Below are positions 9,360-17,620 of a stretch of DNA of 64,000 nt, piece by piece. Made by a program: the position numbers and the translations under genes. The DNA is from Rhizobium etli CFN 42. Lineage in GTDB: Bacteria > Pseudomonadota > Alphaproteobacteria > Rhizobiales > Rhizobiaceae. The stretch spans positions 1,801,001-1,865,000 of the forward strand of contig NC_007761.1 in the NCBI RefSeq assembly GCF_000092045.1, in the 5' to 3' direction. The notes under the pieces were generated by a model. The model saw only the letters and a list, made by a program, of their open reading frames with translations. It was not told the origin of the DNA and did no database searches. Each line of letters starts with the position of its first letter. Position 1 is the stretch's first letter.

Positions 9360-11015
9360 ATGGGATTCGATTATATCATCACCGGTGCCGGTCCTGCCGG
9401 CTGCGTACTTGCAAGCCGCCTCAGCGAGGATCCCGATGTCAAGGTACTGCTGCTGGAGGCGGGCGGAGGCGACTGGAATCCTCTTTTCCACATGCCCGCC
9501 GGCTTCGCCAAGATGACCAAGGGCGTCGCCAGCTGGGGATGGGAAACCGTTCCCCAGAAGCACATGAAGGGCAGGGTGCTTCGCTACACGCAGGCAAAGA
9601 TCATCGGCGGCGGCTCGTCGATCAATGCGCAGCTCTACACCCGCGGAAACGCGGCCGATTATGATCTCTGGGCCAGTGAAGACGGCTGCGAGGGCTGGGA
9701 CTATCGTTCGATCCTGCCCTATTTCAAACGTGCGGAGGACAATCAACGTTTCGCCGACGACTACCACGCCTATGGCGGTCCGCTGGGTGTCTCGATGCCG
9801 GCTGCACCGCTGCCGATCTGCGACGCCTATATCCGCGCGGGGCAGGAGCTCGGCATACCCTACAATCACGACTTCAACGGCCGCCAGCAGGCCGGCGTCG
9901 GATTTTACCAGCTCACCCAGCGCAACCGCCGCCGGTCATCGGCGTCGTTTGCTTATCTCTCGCCGATCAGGAACCGGAAGAATCTGACGATCCGGACGGG
10001 CGCTCGTGTCGCGCGCATCGTGCTGGAGGCAGGCCGCGCGGTGGGCGTCGAGATCGCGAACGCACACGGTCCGGACGTCGTGCGCGCTGAACGAGAAGTC
10101 CTGGTCTCGTCAGGCGCGATCGGGTCGCCGAAGCTCCTGTTGCAGTCCGGCATAGGGCCGGCCGATCATTTGACCTCGGTCGGCGTGAAGCCCCTCCATG
10201 ATCTGCCCGGCGTCGGCGGCAATCTTCAGGACCATCTCGATCTCTTCGTTATCGCCGAATGCACCGGCGATCACACCTACGACGGGGTCGCCAAGCTCCA
10301 CCGGACAATTTGGGCCGGAATTCAATATGTTCTCTTCCGTACCGGTCCTGTCGCCTCGTCGCTCTTCGAGACCGGCGGCTTTTGGTATGCCGATCCCGAC
10401 GCACGGTCTCCCGATATCCAGTTCCACCTCGGCCTGGGTTCCGGCATCGAAGCAGGCGTGGAGCGGCTCAAGAATGCCGGGGTCACGCTCAATTCGGCCT
10501 ATCTGCATCCGCGCTCGCGGGGGACGGTGCGTCTCTCATCCGCCGATCCCGCCGCGGCTCCCTTGATCGATCCCAACTACTGGTCCGATCCTCACGACAG
10601 GAAGATGTCGCTGGAGGGGCTCAAGATCGCCCGCGAAATCATGCAGCAGGCGGCGCTGAAACCCTATGTCATGGCCGAAAGGCTGCCGGGACCGAAGGTC
10701 CTTACCGACGAGCAGCTTTTCGACTATGGCTGCGCCAACGCCAAGACCGACCATCATCCGGTCGGCACCTGCAAGATGGGAACCGGGTCTGACGCTGTTG
10801 TCGGGCTCGATCTCAAGGTCCACGGCCTGGAAGGCCTGAGGGTGTGCGATTCTTCCGTCATGCCGCGCGTGCCGTCATGCAACACCAACGCGCCGACGAT
10901 CATGGTTGGTGAAAAAGGATCGGACCTCATCCGGGGCCTGCCTGCCCTACCGTCGGCGATCTTCGCCTATGAACGCAATGATACCAGGCCGCGGGCCCGC
11001 GCCGAGATCCGCTAA
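9360..11015 (+). CDS. GMC-family FAD oxidoreductase, choline dehydrogenase-like
   Basis: 551 residues. FAD fold YIITGAGPAGCVLASRLSE; GMC signature region IIGGGSSINAQLYTRG; C-terminal catalytic His in HHPVGTCKMG and Asn in SCNTNAPTIMVGEK. It is related to choline and alcohol dehydrogenases. It lies 9 bases after the first GMC gene but is not a close duplicate of it, so two different hydroxyl oxidations are likely. There is no betaine gene nearby, so choline is not the obvious substrate. Confidence 0.85.
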   Translation: MGFDYIITGAGPAGCVLASRLSEDPDVKVLLLEAGGGDWNPLFHMPAGFAKMTKGVASWGWETVPQKHMKGRVLRYTQAKIIGGGSSINAQLYTRGNAADYDLWASEDGCEGWDYRSILPYFKRAEDNQRFADDYHAYGGPLGVSMPAAPLPICDAYIRAGQELGIPYNHDFNGRQQAGVGFYQLTQRNRRRSSASFAYLSPIRNRKNLTIRTGARVARIVLEAGRAVGVEIANAHGPDVVRAEREVLVSSGAIGSPKLLLQSGIGPADHLTSVGVKPLHDLPGVGGNLQDHLDLFVIAECTGDHTYDGVAKLHRTIWAGIQYVLFRTGPVASSLFETGGFWYADPDARSPDIQFHLGLGSGIEAGVERLKNAGVTLNSAYLHPRSRGTVRLSSADPAAAPLIDPNYWSDPHDRKMSLEGLKIAREIMQQAALKPYVMAERLPGPKVLTDEQLFDYGCANAKTDHHPVGTCKMGTGSDAVVGLDLKVHGLEGLRVCDSSVMPRVPSCNTNAPTIMVGEKGSDLIRGLPALPSAIFAYERNDTRPRARAEIR

Positions 11016-11027
11016 GGAGTAACGACA

Positions 11028-12197
11028 ATGTCTGAAGTGAAAGTTGCAGTGCTTGGCGCCTCGGGCTGGATGGGAAAGGTCCACACGATGGCCTATCAGA
11101 CCTTTCCGCATTTCTTCGGCGTGTCGGACGGAACGGCGCGGATCGTGGCGCTTGTCGACAGCAACCCTGACGTAGCGCAGGATATCGGCAACAGGGCGCC
11201 GGGGGCCAGGATCTATCAGGATTGGAAGCTGGCGGTCGCCGATCCCGAAGTTGATCTGATCGATATCTGTCTGCCTGATCATCTGCACTATCCGGTAGCC
11301 AAGGCCGCCCTGCTGGCCGGCAAACATGTCTATTGCGAGAAACCGCTGGCAAACACCGCCGATGATGCGCGGGAGCTGGCCGAGATCGCCAGAGAAAAGG
11401 GTGTCATTACGCGTGTCGGACACGCCTTCCCCCGCAACCCCGTTCATGATCTGGCGAAAGAGATCATAGAATCCGGTGAAATCGGCGAGATCAAGCTGTT
11501 TCGTGGTTGCCAGCACGTCGACATGTATGGGGATCCCACAGCGCCCTTCATGTGGCGCGCCGATGGCAAGCTCGCGCCGACCGGAATCGTCGGCGACACC
11601 GGTTCGCACATCTTCAGCTTCATGGATTTCCTCGTCGGCCGCGTCAGCTCGCTGATCGCCGACAATCTCATTGTCACTCCGCGCCGGCCGATCGTCGAGG
11701 GTCTTGCCTATGGCGAGCAGGTGAAACTGTCAGGTAACGAGGCATGGGCCGATATCACCAATCCCGACGCGACGAACCTTTTGTGCCGGTTCGAAAACAG
11801 CGCCGCCGGCATCGTCGACTTCAGCCGCGTCGCCACCGGCCGCAAATTCATGCAGACCTACGAAGTCTATGGAACGAAAGGCAGCATCGCCTATACCTAT
11901 GACGAGATAAACCGGCTCCGTTTTTACTCCAACGACGACAGCACGGGACGCAGGGGCTTTCGCGAGATCGACGTCGGTCCTGAGAACCCCACCTTCAGAG
12001 CCTTCCTTCCGCTGCCGAACTTCGGCATAGGCTACAATGAAAGCAAGATCATCGAGGTGGCGGAGGTGATCCGGTCGATCGTCGCAGACAAACCAATGTG
12101 GCCGACATTCGATACCGGCCACCATATCTGTCAGATCGTCGACGCATGCATGGAATCCTCCCGGCAGAGACGCTGGGTGGATATCCCGCTCAATTGA
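11028..12197 (+). CDS. Gfo/Idh/MocA-family oxidoreductase
   Basis: 389 residues. N-terminal NAD(P) Rossmann motif VLGASGWMGKVH and the family's CEKPLANT motif (catalytic Lys, about residue 105). The second half is the usual mixed alpha/beta domain. The family oxidises or reduces sugars and cyclitols, often at a ring hydroxyl. Its start follows GGAGT and lies 12 bases after the GMC gene. This family beside GMC enzymes is typical of sugar or inositol-like catabolism, which is the main hint to the pathway. Confidence 0.87.
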   Translation: MSEVKVAVLGASGWMGKVHTMAYQTFPHFFGVSDGTARIVALVDSNPDVAQDIGNRAPGARIYQDWKLAVADPEVDLIDICLPDHLHYPVAKAALLAGKHVYCEKPLANTADDARELAEIAREKGVITRVGHAFPRNPVHDLAKEIIESGEIGEIKLFRGCQHVDMYGDPTAPFMWRADGKLAPTGIVGDTGSHIFSFMDFLVGRVSSLIADNLIVTPRRPIVEGLAYGEQVKLSGNEAWADITNPDATNLLCRFENSAAGIVDFSRVATGRKFMQTYEVYGTKGSIAYTYDEINRLRFYSNDDSTGRRGFREIDVGPENPTFRAFLPLPNFGIGYNESKIIEVAEVIRSIVADKPMWPTFDTGHHICQIVDACMESSRQRRWVDIPLN

Positions 12198-12210
12198 TTG
12201 TGACGAGCCG

Positions 12211-14307
12211 ATGACCATAGACGTTCCGCAGGAAATTCTTGACGCATTGACCGATGTCGATATGCCGCGGCTTCCGCCGGAGGCTCCTGCTTCCGGAGCA
12301 GCCCGCCTCGCTGGTTTCGGCGTGCCTATCTACCGGGCCGGCTGCGTCGTCGTCGGATCCGGTGCTGCAGGTCTGCGTGCGGCGGTGGAAATGAAGCGGC
12401 GCGGCGTCGATGTCGTCCTCATCACTCAAAGTGCATGGGGGGGAACCTCGGCCTGCTCCGGCTCCGATAAGCAAACCCTTCACACCGCAAATACGGCCGA
12501 TCAGGGCGATAATTACAGGGCGATGGCCCGCGCCATCGGCAGCGGCGGCGCCATGGACGAGGACACCGCCTATGTCGAGGCGGTGGGCTCATCGCGGATG
12601 ATGGCGTCGCTGCAGTTCCTGGGGCTGCCGCTGCCCCAGGATCCGCTTGGCGGAACGCTGAGATATCAGACCGATCATGACGAGGTCGGCCGCGCCACCA
12701 GCTGCGGCCCGCGCACCTCACGGCTGATGGTCAAGGTGCTGGCGGAGGAGGCGATCCGACTGGGCGTGCCGTTCTACAACCAGACCACTGCGGTCAAAAT
12801 CCTCACCCAGGGCGAGGGGGCTGAGCGTAACGTCGCCGGCATGCTCGTCATGCGCGCCGGCGACCGTACGCAGGAGAACCCGCTCGGCATCGGCTTGTTC
12901 GTGAGTGACGTGATCGTGCTCGCCGCCGGCGGCCCGGGCGAACTCTATCGCGACAGCGTTTATCCCAATGGCTGCTTCGGTTCCCTTGGACTGGCGCTGG
13001 AGGCAGGCATCGAGCTCGTCAACCTGACCGAAAGCCAGTTCGGCATCGGAACGCGCAGGGAGGGATTCCCGTGGAATCTGTCCGGCACTTACGTCCAGGC
13101 GATCCCGCACATCTATTCGCTCGACGGCGAAGGCGCCGAACACCATTTCCTGGCGGGATATTATCGAAGCACCCAGGAGCTGGCGTCAAACATCTTCCGC
13201 AAGGGCTATCAATGGCCCTTCCATGCCACCCGCATGCTTGATTTCGGATCGAGCCTGATCGATCTCGCCATTTACCGTGAGACCGCAGCGGGTCGGCGCG
13301 TCTTTATGGACTTCAATCGCAATCCTCCGCCCGTTCGCGGCGACTTGCCATTCAGCCTGGTGAGGCTGGATGAGGACGTTCGCCTCTATCTCGGCAAGGC
13401 TGGCGCCGATCAGGAAATGCCGATCGATCGATTGAAGCATATGAACCCGCTCGCGATCGAGCTCTATCGCCGCTACAAGATCGATATTGCCGCAGAGCCG
13501 CTCGAGTTCGCAGTCAACAATCAGCATATGAACGGCGGCATCATGGTCGACACCTGGGGCCGCAGCAATCTTGCAGGCTGTTACGCGGTCGGCGAAGCGG
13601 CGGGCACACATGGAGTAACGCGGCCCGGTGGAGCGGCACTCAACGCCGGACAGGTCTTCGGCACCAGGGTGGCAGAACACATCGGCGCCAGCGGCAGGTG
13701 CAAACGGGCCGTGCCGGGTGGCATACCAGGCGCCGCAGAAGCGGGCATCGCCGATCTCCTTGCCGCCCTGCGAGCCGAAAGCCCGCTCAGCGTCAAAGCC
13801 ATCCGCTCGGCAGTACAGGCGCGCATGAGCGAGAAAGCCGGCATCATCTGCGATCAGGAGAGCGTCGGCCGGGCCTTGATCGAGGCGCATAAACTGAATG
13901 CCGAAATTCGCGTCAGTGGCGTCGCCTACGGTCACCCGGCGGAAGCGGTCCGAGGGGTGCAATGGCGGCACATGGCGCTCGCCTCCGCAGCCGTTCTCAG
14001 CGCCCTCGATTTCTTCATTCGCAATGGCGGCGGCAGCCGCGGGGCACGAGCGATCTGCGATGCGGACGGCGAATCCCTTCCGCTGGCGAGATCTGGTCCC
14101 TTGCAGGAATATCGCTTCCGGACGGAGCGCGAGTCCCATCGCAACGAGCAGATCGTCGTTCGCATCGAAGCCGATGAGATCAAGCTTTCAACCCGCCCGA
14201 ACCGCAATCTGGATGAAAGCGCGAAATCCTTTTTCGAGCGGGACTGGCCCGACTGGCTGACGGGCCGCATCTACGATCTTGGCGCCGAGAATGAGACGAT
14301 GCCGTAG
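12211..14307 (+). CDS. FAD-binding protein, fumarate reductase/succinate dehydrogenase flavoprotein-like
   Basis: 698 residues. FAD fold VVVGSGAAGLRAAVEMKRRG (about 45-64), HTANTADQGDNY region, and a second FAD contact GACYAVGEAAG-like segment (GCYAVGEAAGTHGVTRPGG). The C-terminal helical domain is typical of the SdhA/NadB superfamily. It lacks an iron-sulfur partner gene beside it, so it is unlikely to be respiratory succinate dehydrogenase. It is the last gene of the cluster and ends 7 bases before a convergent small gene. Possible role: alpha,beta-desaturation or reduction of a pathway intermediate (inference). Confidence 0.75.
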   Translation: MTIDVPQEILDALTDVDMPRLPPEAPASGAARLAGFGVPIYRAGCVVVGSGAAGLRAAVEMKRRGVDVVLITQSAWGGTSACSGSDKQTLHTANTADQGDNYRAMARAIGSGGAMDEDTAYVEAVGSSRMMASLQFLGLPLPQDPLGGTLRYQTDHDEVGRATSCGPRTSRLMVKVLAEEAIRLGVPFYNQTTAVKILTQGEGAERNVAGMLVMRAGDRTQENPLGIGLFVSDVIVLAAGGPGELYRDSVYPNGCFGSLGLALEAGIELVNLTESQFGIGTRREGFPWNLSGTYVQAIPHIYSLDGEGAEHHFLAGYYRSTQELASNIFRKGYQWPFHATRMLDFGSSLIDLAIYRETAAGRRVFMDFNRNPPPVRGDLPFSLVRLDEDVRLYLGKAGADQEMPIDRLKHMNPLAIELYRRYKIDIAAEPLEFAVNNQHMNGGIMVDTWGRSNLAGCYAVGEAAGTHGVTRPGGAALNAGQVFGTRVAEHIGASGRCKRAVPGGIPGAAEAGIADLLAALRAESPLSVKAIRSAVQARMSEKAGIICDQESVGRALIEAHKLNAEIRVSGVAYGHPAEAVRGVQWRHMALASAAVLSALDFFIRNGGGSRGARAICDADGESLPLARSGPLQEYRFRTERESHRNEQIVVRIEADEIKLSTRPNRNLDESAKSFFERDWPDWLTGRIYDLGAENETMP

Positions 14308-14313
14308 TTGCAA

Positions 14314-14505
14314 TCAATCGGGATTGGGGACCGGCGGCGGAACGCGGACGCGCTCGGTCTCGTCGGAGCCTTCAGCCACGGCTTCCTCGCTTTTGCGCAC
14401 GATCCTTGGCGGATCCTTACCTTCGAGCGGCTTGGGCGACAACTGGTCGTCGGCCTGGATTTCGTCGGTGTTCAGGTAGTTCTTGGCTTCGTCCATGACC
14501 GTCAT
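14314..14505 (-). CDS. Small hydrophilic protein of unknown function
   Basis: 63 residues, acidic and Pro-rich at the C-terminus (VRVPPPVPNPD), with no membrane segment. The start overlaps the previous gene's stop by 4 bases (ATGA), so the two small genes form a two-gene unit transcribed from the EcfG-like promoter near 14.7 kb. An internal ATG at 14496 is an alternative start. Not recognised as a named family. Support comes from coupling and codon use. Confidence 0.55.
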   Translation of the reverse strand: MTVMDEAKNYLNTDEIQADDQLSPKPLEGKDPPRIVRKSEEAVAEGSDETERVRVPPPVPNPD

Positions 14506-14675
14506 TTCCGATTGGAGAATTGCGGGCTGGGAATCCGGTCTTTCTGATCGGCTCGGCGCGTCTTGGGGTCGGCATCCGTGAGGCCTTCGCCCGCCTCGCG
14601 ACTGTTCCCCATGGTGACGGGCGGCTTGCTCCGGTCAGGAAGCTTTGCTCGATCGGGAATGGAATTGGTAGCCAT
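14502..14675 (-). CDS. Small hydrophilic protein of unknown function
   Basis: 57 residues from the ATG at 14675, strongly charged and rich in Asp, Arg and Lys, probably disordered. An in-frame start at 14693 is rejected because the ribosome site AAAGGAG lies just upstream of 14675. It is the first gene of a two-gene unit with the gene at 14314-14505. The upstream region has a GGAAC-type stress promoter. Function unknown. Confidence 0.6.
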   Translation of the reverse strand: MATNSIPDRAKLPDRSKPPVTMGNSREAGEGLTDADPKTRRADQKDRIPSPQFSNRK

Positions 14676-14697
14676 GGGGCGATCTCCTTTCATAAGC

Positions 14698-14724
14698 TAA
14701 CTCCAACTGGCACCATCAGGTTCC
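14698..14724 (-). promoter_or_regulatory. EcfG-type general-stress promoter candidate
   Basis: On the minus strand GGAAC (14724-14720) is followed after 17 bases by AGTT. The alphaproteobacterial EcfG consensus is GGAAC-N16/17-CGTT, so only the first base of the -10 differs. It lies 23 bases upstream of the 14675 start codon, the right place to drive the two small genes. Confidence 0.5.
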
Positions 14725-14749
14725 TTGGCCCATCCGCGTGAAATGCGGG

Positions 14750-15532
14750 TCAGCCGCCGCCAGCTTCAAGCTCGATCATGACCGGCGCATGGTCGCTGGT
14801 CTGCTCCCAGCCCCTTGGCTTTCGGCGGACACTTGCCGATCGAAGCCAGGGCGCCACCGTCGGGCTGAGCAGAAGGTGATCGATCCGCAGCCCAGCATCG
14901 CGTTCGAAACTGTTCCGCCAGTATTTCCAGAATGTGTAGATGCGCTCGCCGGGATGCAGATGCCTGACTGCATCCGTCCAGCCCTGGGCCACAAGTTGTG
15001 CATAGGCCGTGCGGACTTCCGGTCTGAAAAGCGCGTCGTCCTGCCAGCGCTCCGGCTTGTAGACGTCGATCTCGGTCGGCATGACGTTGAAATCCCCCGC
15101 CAGGATCGACGGCACTTCGATTTCGAGGAGTTCTGCTGCATAGGCACTCAGGCGACGGAACCAGCGGAGCTTGTATTCGAACTTGGCGCCGGGAAAGGGA
15201 TTGCCGTTCGGCAGATACAGGCATCCGATCAGCATGCCATCGACGGCAGCTTCGATATATCGGCTGTGGGTGTCGTCGGGATCGCCGGGCAGACCGCGCC
15301 GGGTCAGGATCGGCGTCTTACCCTTTGCCAAAATGGCGACCCCGTTCCAGGATCTCTGCCCGTGCCAGACGGCGCCGTAGCCGGCCCGTTCGAGCTCTTT
15401 TCGCGGAAACCTGGCATCGTCGGTTTTCAGTTCCTGAAGGCAGGCCACATCGGGACCATCCTCCTTCAGCCAGCGCAGCACGTTGGTCAGTCGCCCGTTG
15501 ATCCCGTTGACATTGTAGGTTGCGATTTTCAT
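14750..15532 (-). CDS. xthA: Exodeoxyribonuclease III (AP endonuclease)
   Basis: 260 residues, normal for bacterial ExoIII. The start MKIATYNVNGINGRL matches the family, with the metal Glu in LQELKTDD (about residue 36), LAGDFNVMP (Asn/Asp near 150) and the C-terminal catalytic SDHAPVMIEL (Asp-His). It removes abasic and 3'-blocked ends in base excision repair. It stands alone among small stress genes, consistent with oxidative or desiccation stress use. Rhizobia commonly carry more than one xth paralogue, so it may not be the housekeeping copy. Confidence 0.92.
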   Translation of the reverse strand: MKIATYNVNGINGRLTNVLRWLKEDGPDVACLQELKTDDARFPRKELERAGYGAVWHGQRSWNGVAILAKGKTPILTRRGLPGDPDDTHSRYIEAAVDGMLIGCLYLPNGNPFPGAKFEYKLRWFRRLSAYAAELLEIEVPSILAGDFNVMPTEIDVYKPERWQDDALFRPEVRTAYAQLVAQGWTDAVRHLHPGERIYTFWKYWRNSFERDAGLRIDHLLLSPTVAPWLRSASVRRKPRGWEQTSDHAPVMIELEAGGG

Positions 15533-15658
15533 GAGAGCTCATGCCGAGGCGGGGCTGGCCAGATCCGGAGGCACGCCGCGTTCTTTGGTTCACTTGTCGT
15601 GCGTAGGATCTATGCAGACGGCCGCCGGGTCCATTGGCTCGCGATGGTGGGCCGCCCT

Positions 15659-16156
15659 TTAGCGCGTTGCGCCGTACACGAAGGCGATGCCGGCGACGAT
15701 CGCTGCGGCCGTCAGCGGCTGCCGGCGTATCCGATCCTCGAAATCCTGGACGAAGCTCCTAGCTTCCGCCTTTGCCAGACGGGCTGTTCCGGACGCCAGC
15801 TCCGACGCGGACTCGGCTATCCGACCGGCTTCTTTCTGAAGCGCGCGCAGTTCCTCGCGGTCGGCGTCAAATCTGTCGGAGGCGCGGGCAGTTTGCCCGG
15901 TGGAGCGCAGGGCTTGATCGACAAGCGGATACTCTTGGTCAAGCGCCGTTGGATCAGGCTCCCGCTTCACCCGCTCAGCCGCCTCGACATCGCTGCGACC
16001 GACGGGAATGGAGGTATGGGTGGCGGAGACGGGATCAGACGCCGGAAACGTGTCTTCGATCGCCTTGTCGAGTTCGCCCTTTCGGGACTGTTTTCGTTGC
16101 TCTGCCTGCTCTTTTCGCAAAGACTGGACGGCGGGTGAATCATTCGGGTTCGGCAT
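15659..16156 (-). CDS. DUF883/ElaB-like membrane-anchored protein
   Basis: 165 residues. The long charged N-terminal half contains DKAIEDTFPASDPVS, a motif seen in many small rhizobial stress proteins. A helical region follows (about 100-145), and a short hydrophobic C-terminal anchor (PLTAAAIVAGIAFVYGATR) ends like ElaB/YqjD proteins. These are thought to sit in the inner membrane and bind ribosomes in stationary phase. Upstream on the minus strand GGAAC (16212-16208) lies 17 bases from CTTT, a poor EcfG match. Confidence 0.65.
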   Translation of the reverse strand: MPNPNDSPAVQSLRKEQAEQRKQSRKGELDKAIEDTFPASDPVSATHTSIPVGRSDVEAAERVKREPDPTALDQEYPLVDQALRSTGQTARASDRFDADREELRALQKEAGRIAESASELASGTARLAKAEARSFVQDFEDRIRRQPLTAAAIVAGIAFVYGATR

Positions 16157-16332
16157 CGCGGTTTCCTCTGTTGCACTTTGACAATCAAAGCGATGACGAG
16201 CAAAGAAGTTCCAGAAAAATGCGTCTGCGCCTCATCCAACAACACCACGGCGACAATGTCGACAATATACGCGCCGAGGCAGTATTTTTGATGACATCAC
16301 TCGTATTTTTGGGGGCGCATCCACTGCATGCC

Positions 16333-16378
16333 GGACCAAAGTCCTGCCTTTTCTTAGTACCTAGGTCCGGTTGCATTT
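16333..16378 (+). promoter_or_regulatory. Candidate response-regulator site plus shared promoter 13-mer
   Basis: GGACCAAAGTCC (16333-16344) is a near-palindrome; a weaker copy GTACCTAGGTCC follows at 16357-16368. The 13-mer TCCGGTTGCATTT (16366-16378) is identical to one before the gene at 22189. All of it lies upstream of the start at 16440. The near-palindrome recurs only around the kinase/regulator pair, so it is proposed as that regulator's binding site. Confidence 0.45.
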
Positions 16379-16439
16379 AGCCTTCGGAAAAGCGAAAATT
16401 CCCGAGGCGCCCCATAAGCGTAGGAACGGCGAAGAACGG

Positions 16440-16946
16440 ATGAACAAGGCAATGGCATTGACTGTCTCGAAACGGGATTTTTTGAGATTCGGCGGCAGCG
16501 CAGTGGTCGCCTTGGTGGTTGCCGCATCGCCCGTGACAATCAATGTCGATGGTTCCCTTCGCATTCTGACGGTGAAACACGCAGAGGCAAAGGACGGCAA
16601 TAACGGCAACGGCGGCGGAAGCGGCAACGGAAGCGGCAACGGCGGAGGGAATGGCAACGGGGGAGGCAGTGGCAATGGGGGCGGAAACGGCGGTAATGGT
16701 TCCGGCAACAGCGCAGGTGGAAGCTCCAACAGCAACGCCGGATCCTCTTCCTCCTCCGTCTCGACGGGATCGAAAGCTAGAGTGACCGAAGGTACCGATG
16801 GGTCGATCAACGTTCGTCACGCCAATGGCATCACCGAAAGCTTGCGCAGTGGCCGCTATATCATGAAGGACTCGAAGGGCAGGACGATCATAAGCCGGCA
16901 GGCGACGGCGAGCGACGCAAACCGGCTGAGCCGTTTCCTCCGCTGA
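16440..16946 (+). CDS. Exported Gly/Asn-rich repeat protein
   Basis: 168 residues. The N-terminus has a Lys/Arg segment (SKRDFLRFGGSAVVALVV) that looks like a Tat or Sec signal. Residues about 55-105 are almost only Gly, Asn and Ser in GNGGG-type repeats. A conserved-looking C-terminal part follows (VTEGTDGSINVRHANGITESL). Start 16440 is chosen over the upstream 16371 start because the signal begins there. The repeat tract makes it probably surface-exposed or matrix-like (inference). Its promoter shares two sequence blocks with that of the gene at 22189. Family not recognised. Confidence 0.65.
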   Translation: MNKAMALTVSKRDFLRFGGSAVVALVVAASPVTINVDGSLRILTVKHAEAKDGNNGNGGGSGNGSGNGGGNGNGGGSGNGGGNGGNGSGNSAGGSSNSNAGSSSSSVSTGSKARVTEGTDGSINVRHANGITESLRSGRYIMKDSKGRTIISRQATASDANRLSRFLR

Positions 16947-16994
16947 GACAGAATGCGGAAAACGGCACCGTAGGGATCGCAGCTCGAGCCGGCG

Positions 16995-17618
16995 CTATCG
17001 CCGTTCGCGCCATTGCAGTGCCGCTTCGGTCCTGTTGGAGGCGCCGAGCTTGCTCAGGATCTGGGTCATATGGTGCTTCACGGTCTTTTCCTGCAGGTTG
17101 AGGCGAAGGCCGATATGCTTGTTTGACAGACCTTGGGCGACGAGATCCATCACCTCGCGCTCCCTTGGCGTCAGACTGTTCTTGTCCGAGCTTCCGTTTT
17201 GCAGCGAATTTTCCATCGCTTTCGCCGACATCGTCGGCGACACATATCGCGATCCGCTGAGGACGGTGTGGATTGCTTCGGCGAGACCGCGGGAGCCGAC
17301 ACCTTTGAGAACGTAGCCCATCGCGCCCTCCTGCAGGGCTCCGAGCAACGTGTCCACCTCCTCGGATACCGTCAACATCAGCACTTTCGTCGTCGGGCTC
17401 AGCGCCAGGACGTTGCCGATCGCAGCCAATCCGCCGCCGGGCATTGAGACATCGAGAAGCATGATGTCGGGGCGGTTGTTCGAGGCGATCATGGCAGCGT
17501 CTTCGCTGCTGGCCCCTTCGCCAATGACCACGAAGTCGCTCATCTCCGACAAGCTGCGCGTTACACCCTCGCGAAAGAGCGGGTGGTCGTCCACGACGCC
17601 GACGGTGATTTGTGTCAT
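16995..17618 (-). CDS. NarL/FixJ-type response regulator
   Basis: 207 residues. Receiver domain with acidic pocket Asp10/Asp11, phosphoacceptor Asp56 (MLLDVSMPGG), and Thr/Lys switch residues (LMLTVSEE, GYVLKG). The C-terminal LuxR-type helix-turn-helix begins LTPREREVMDLVAQGLSNKH. It is a cytoplasmic DNA-binding regulator. Its start lies 2 bases after the stop of the histidine kinase gene, so kinase and regulator are co-transcribed and very likely cognate. Candidate sites are described at 16333, 19331, 20709 and 22120. Confidence 0.93.
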   Translation of the reverse strand: MTQITVGVVDDHPLFREGVTRSLSEMSDFVVIGEGASSEDAAMIASNNRPDIMLLDVSMPGGGLAAIGNVLALSPTTKVLMLTVSEEVDTLLGALQEGAMGYVLKGVGSRGLAEAIHTVLSGSRYVSPTMSAKAMENSLQNGSSDKNSLTPREREVMDLVAQGLSNKHIGLRLNLQEKTVKHHMTQILSKLGASNRTEAALQWRERR

Positions 17619-17620
17619 TT

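Noticed and set aside
16600..16720. CRISPR-like or satellite repeat
   Set aside because: The short GGCAACGG-type repeats are in frame and encode the Gly/Asn tract; there are no spacers.
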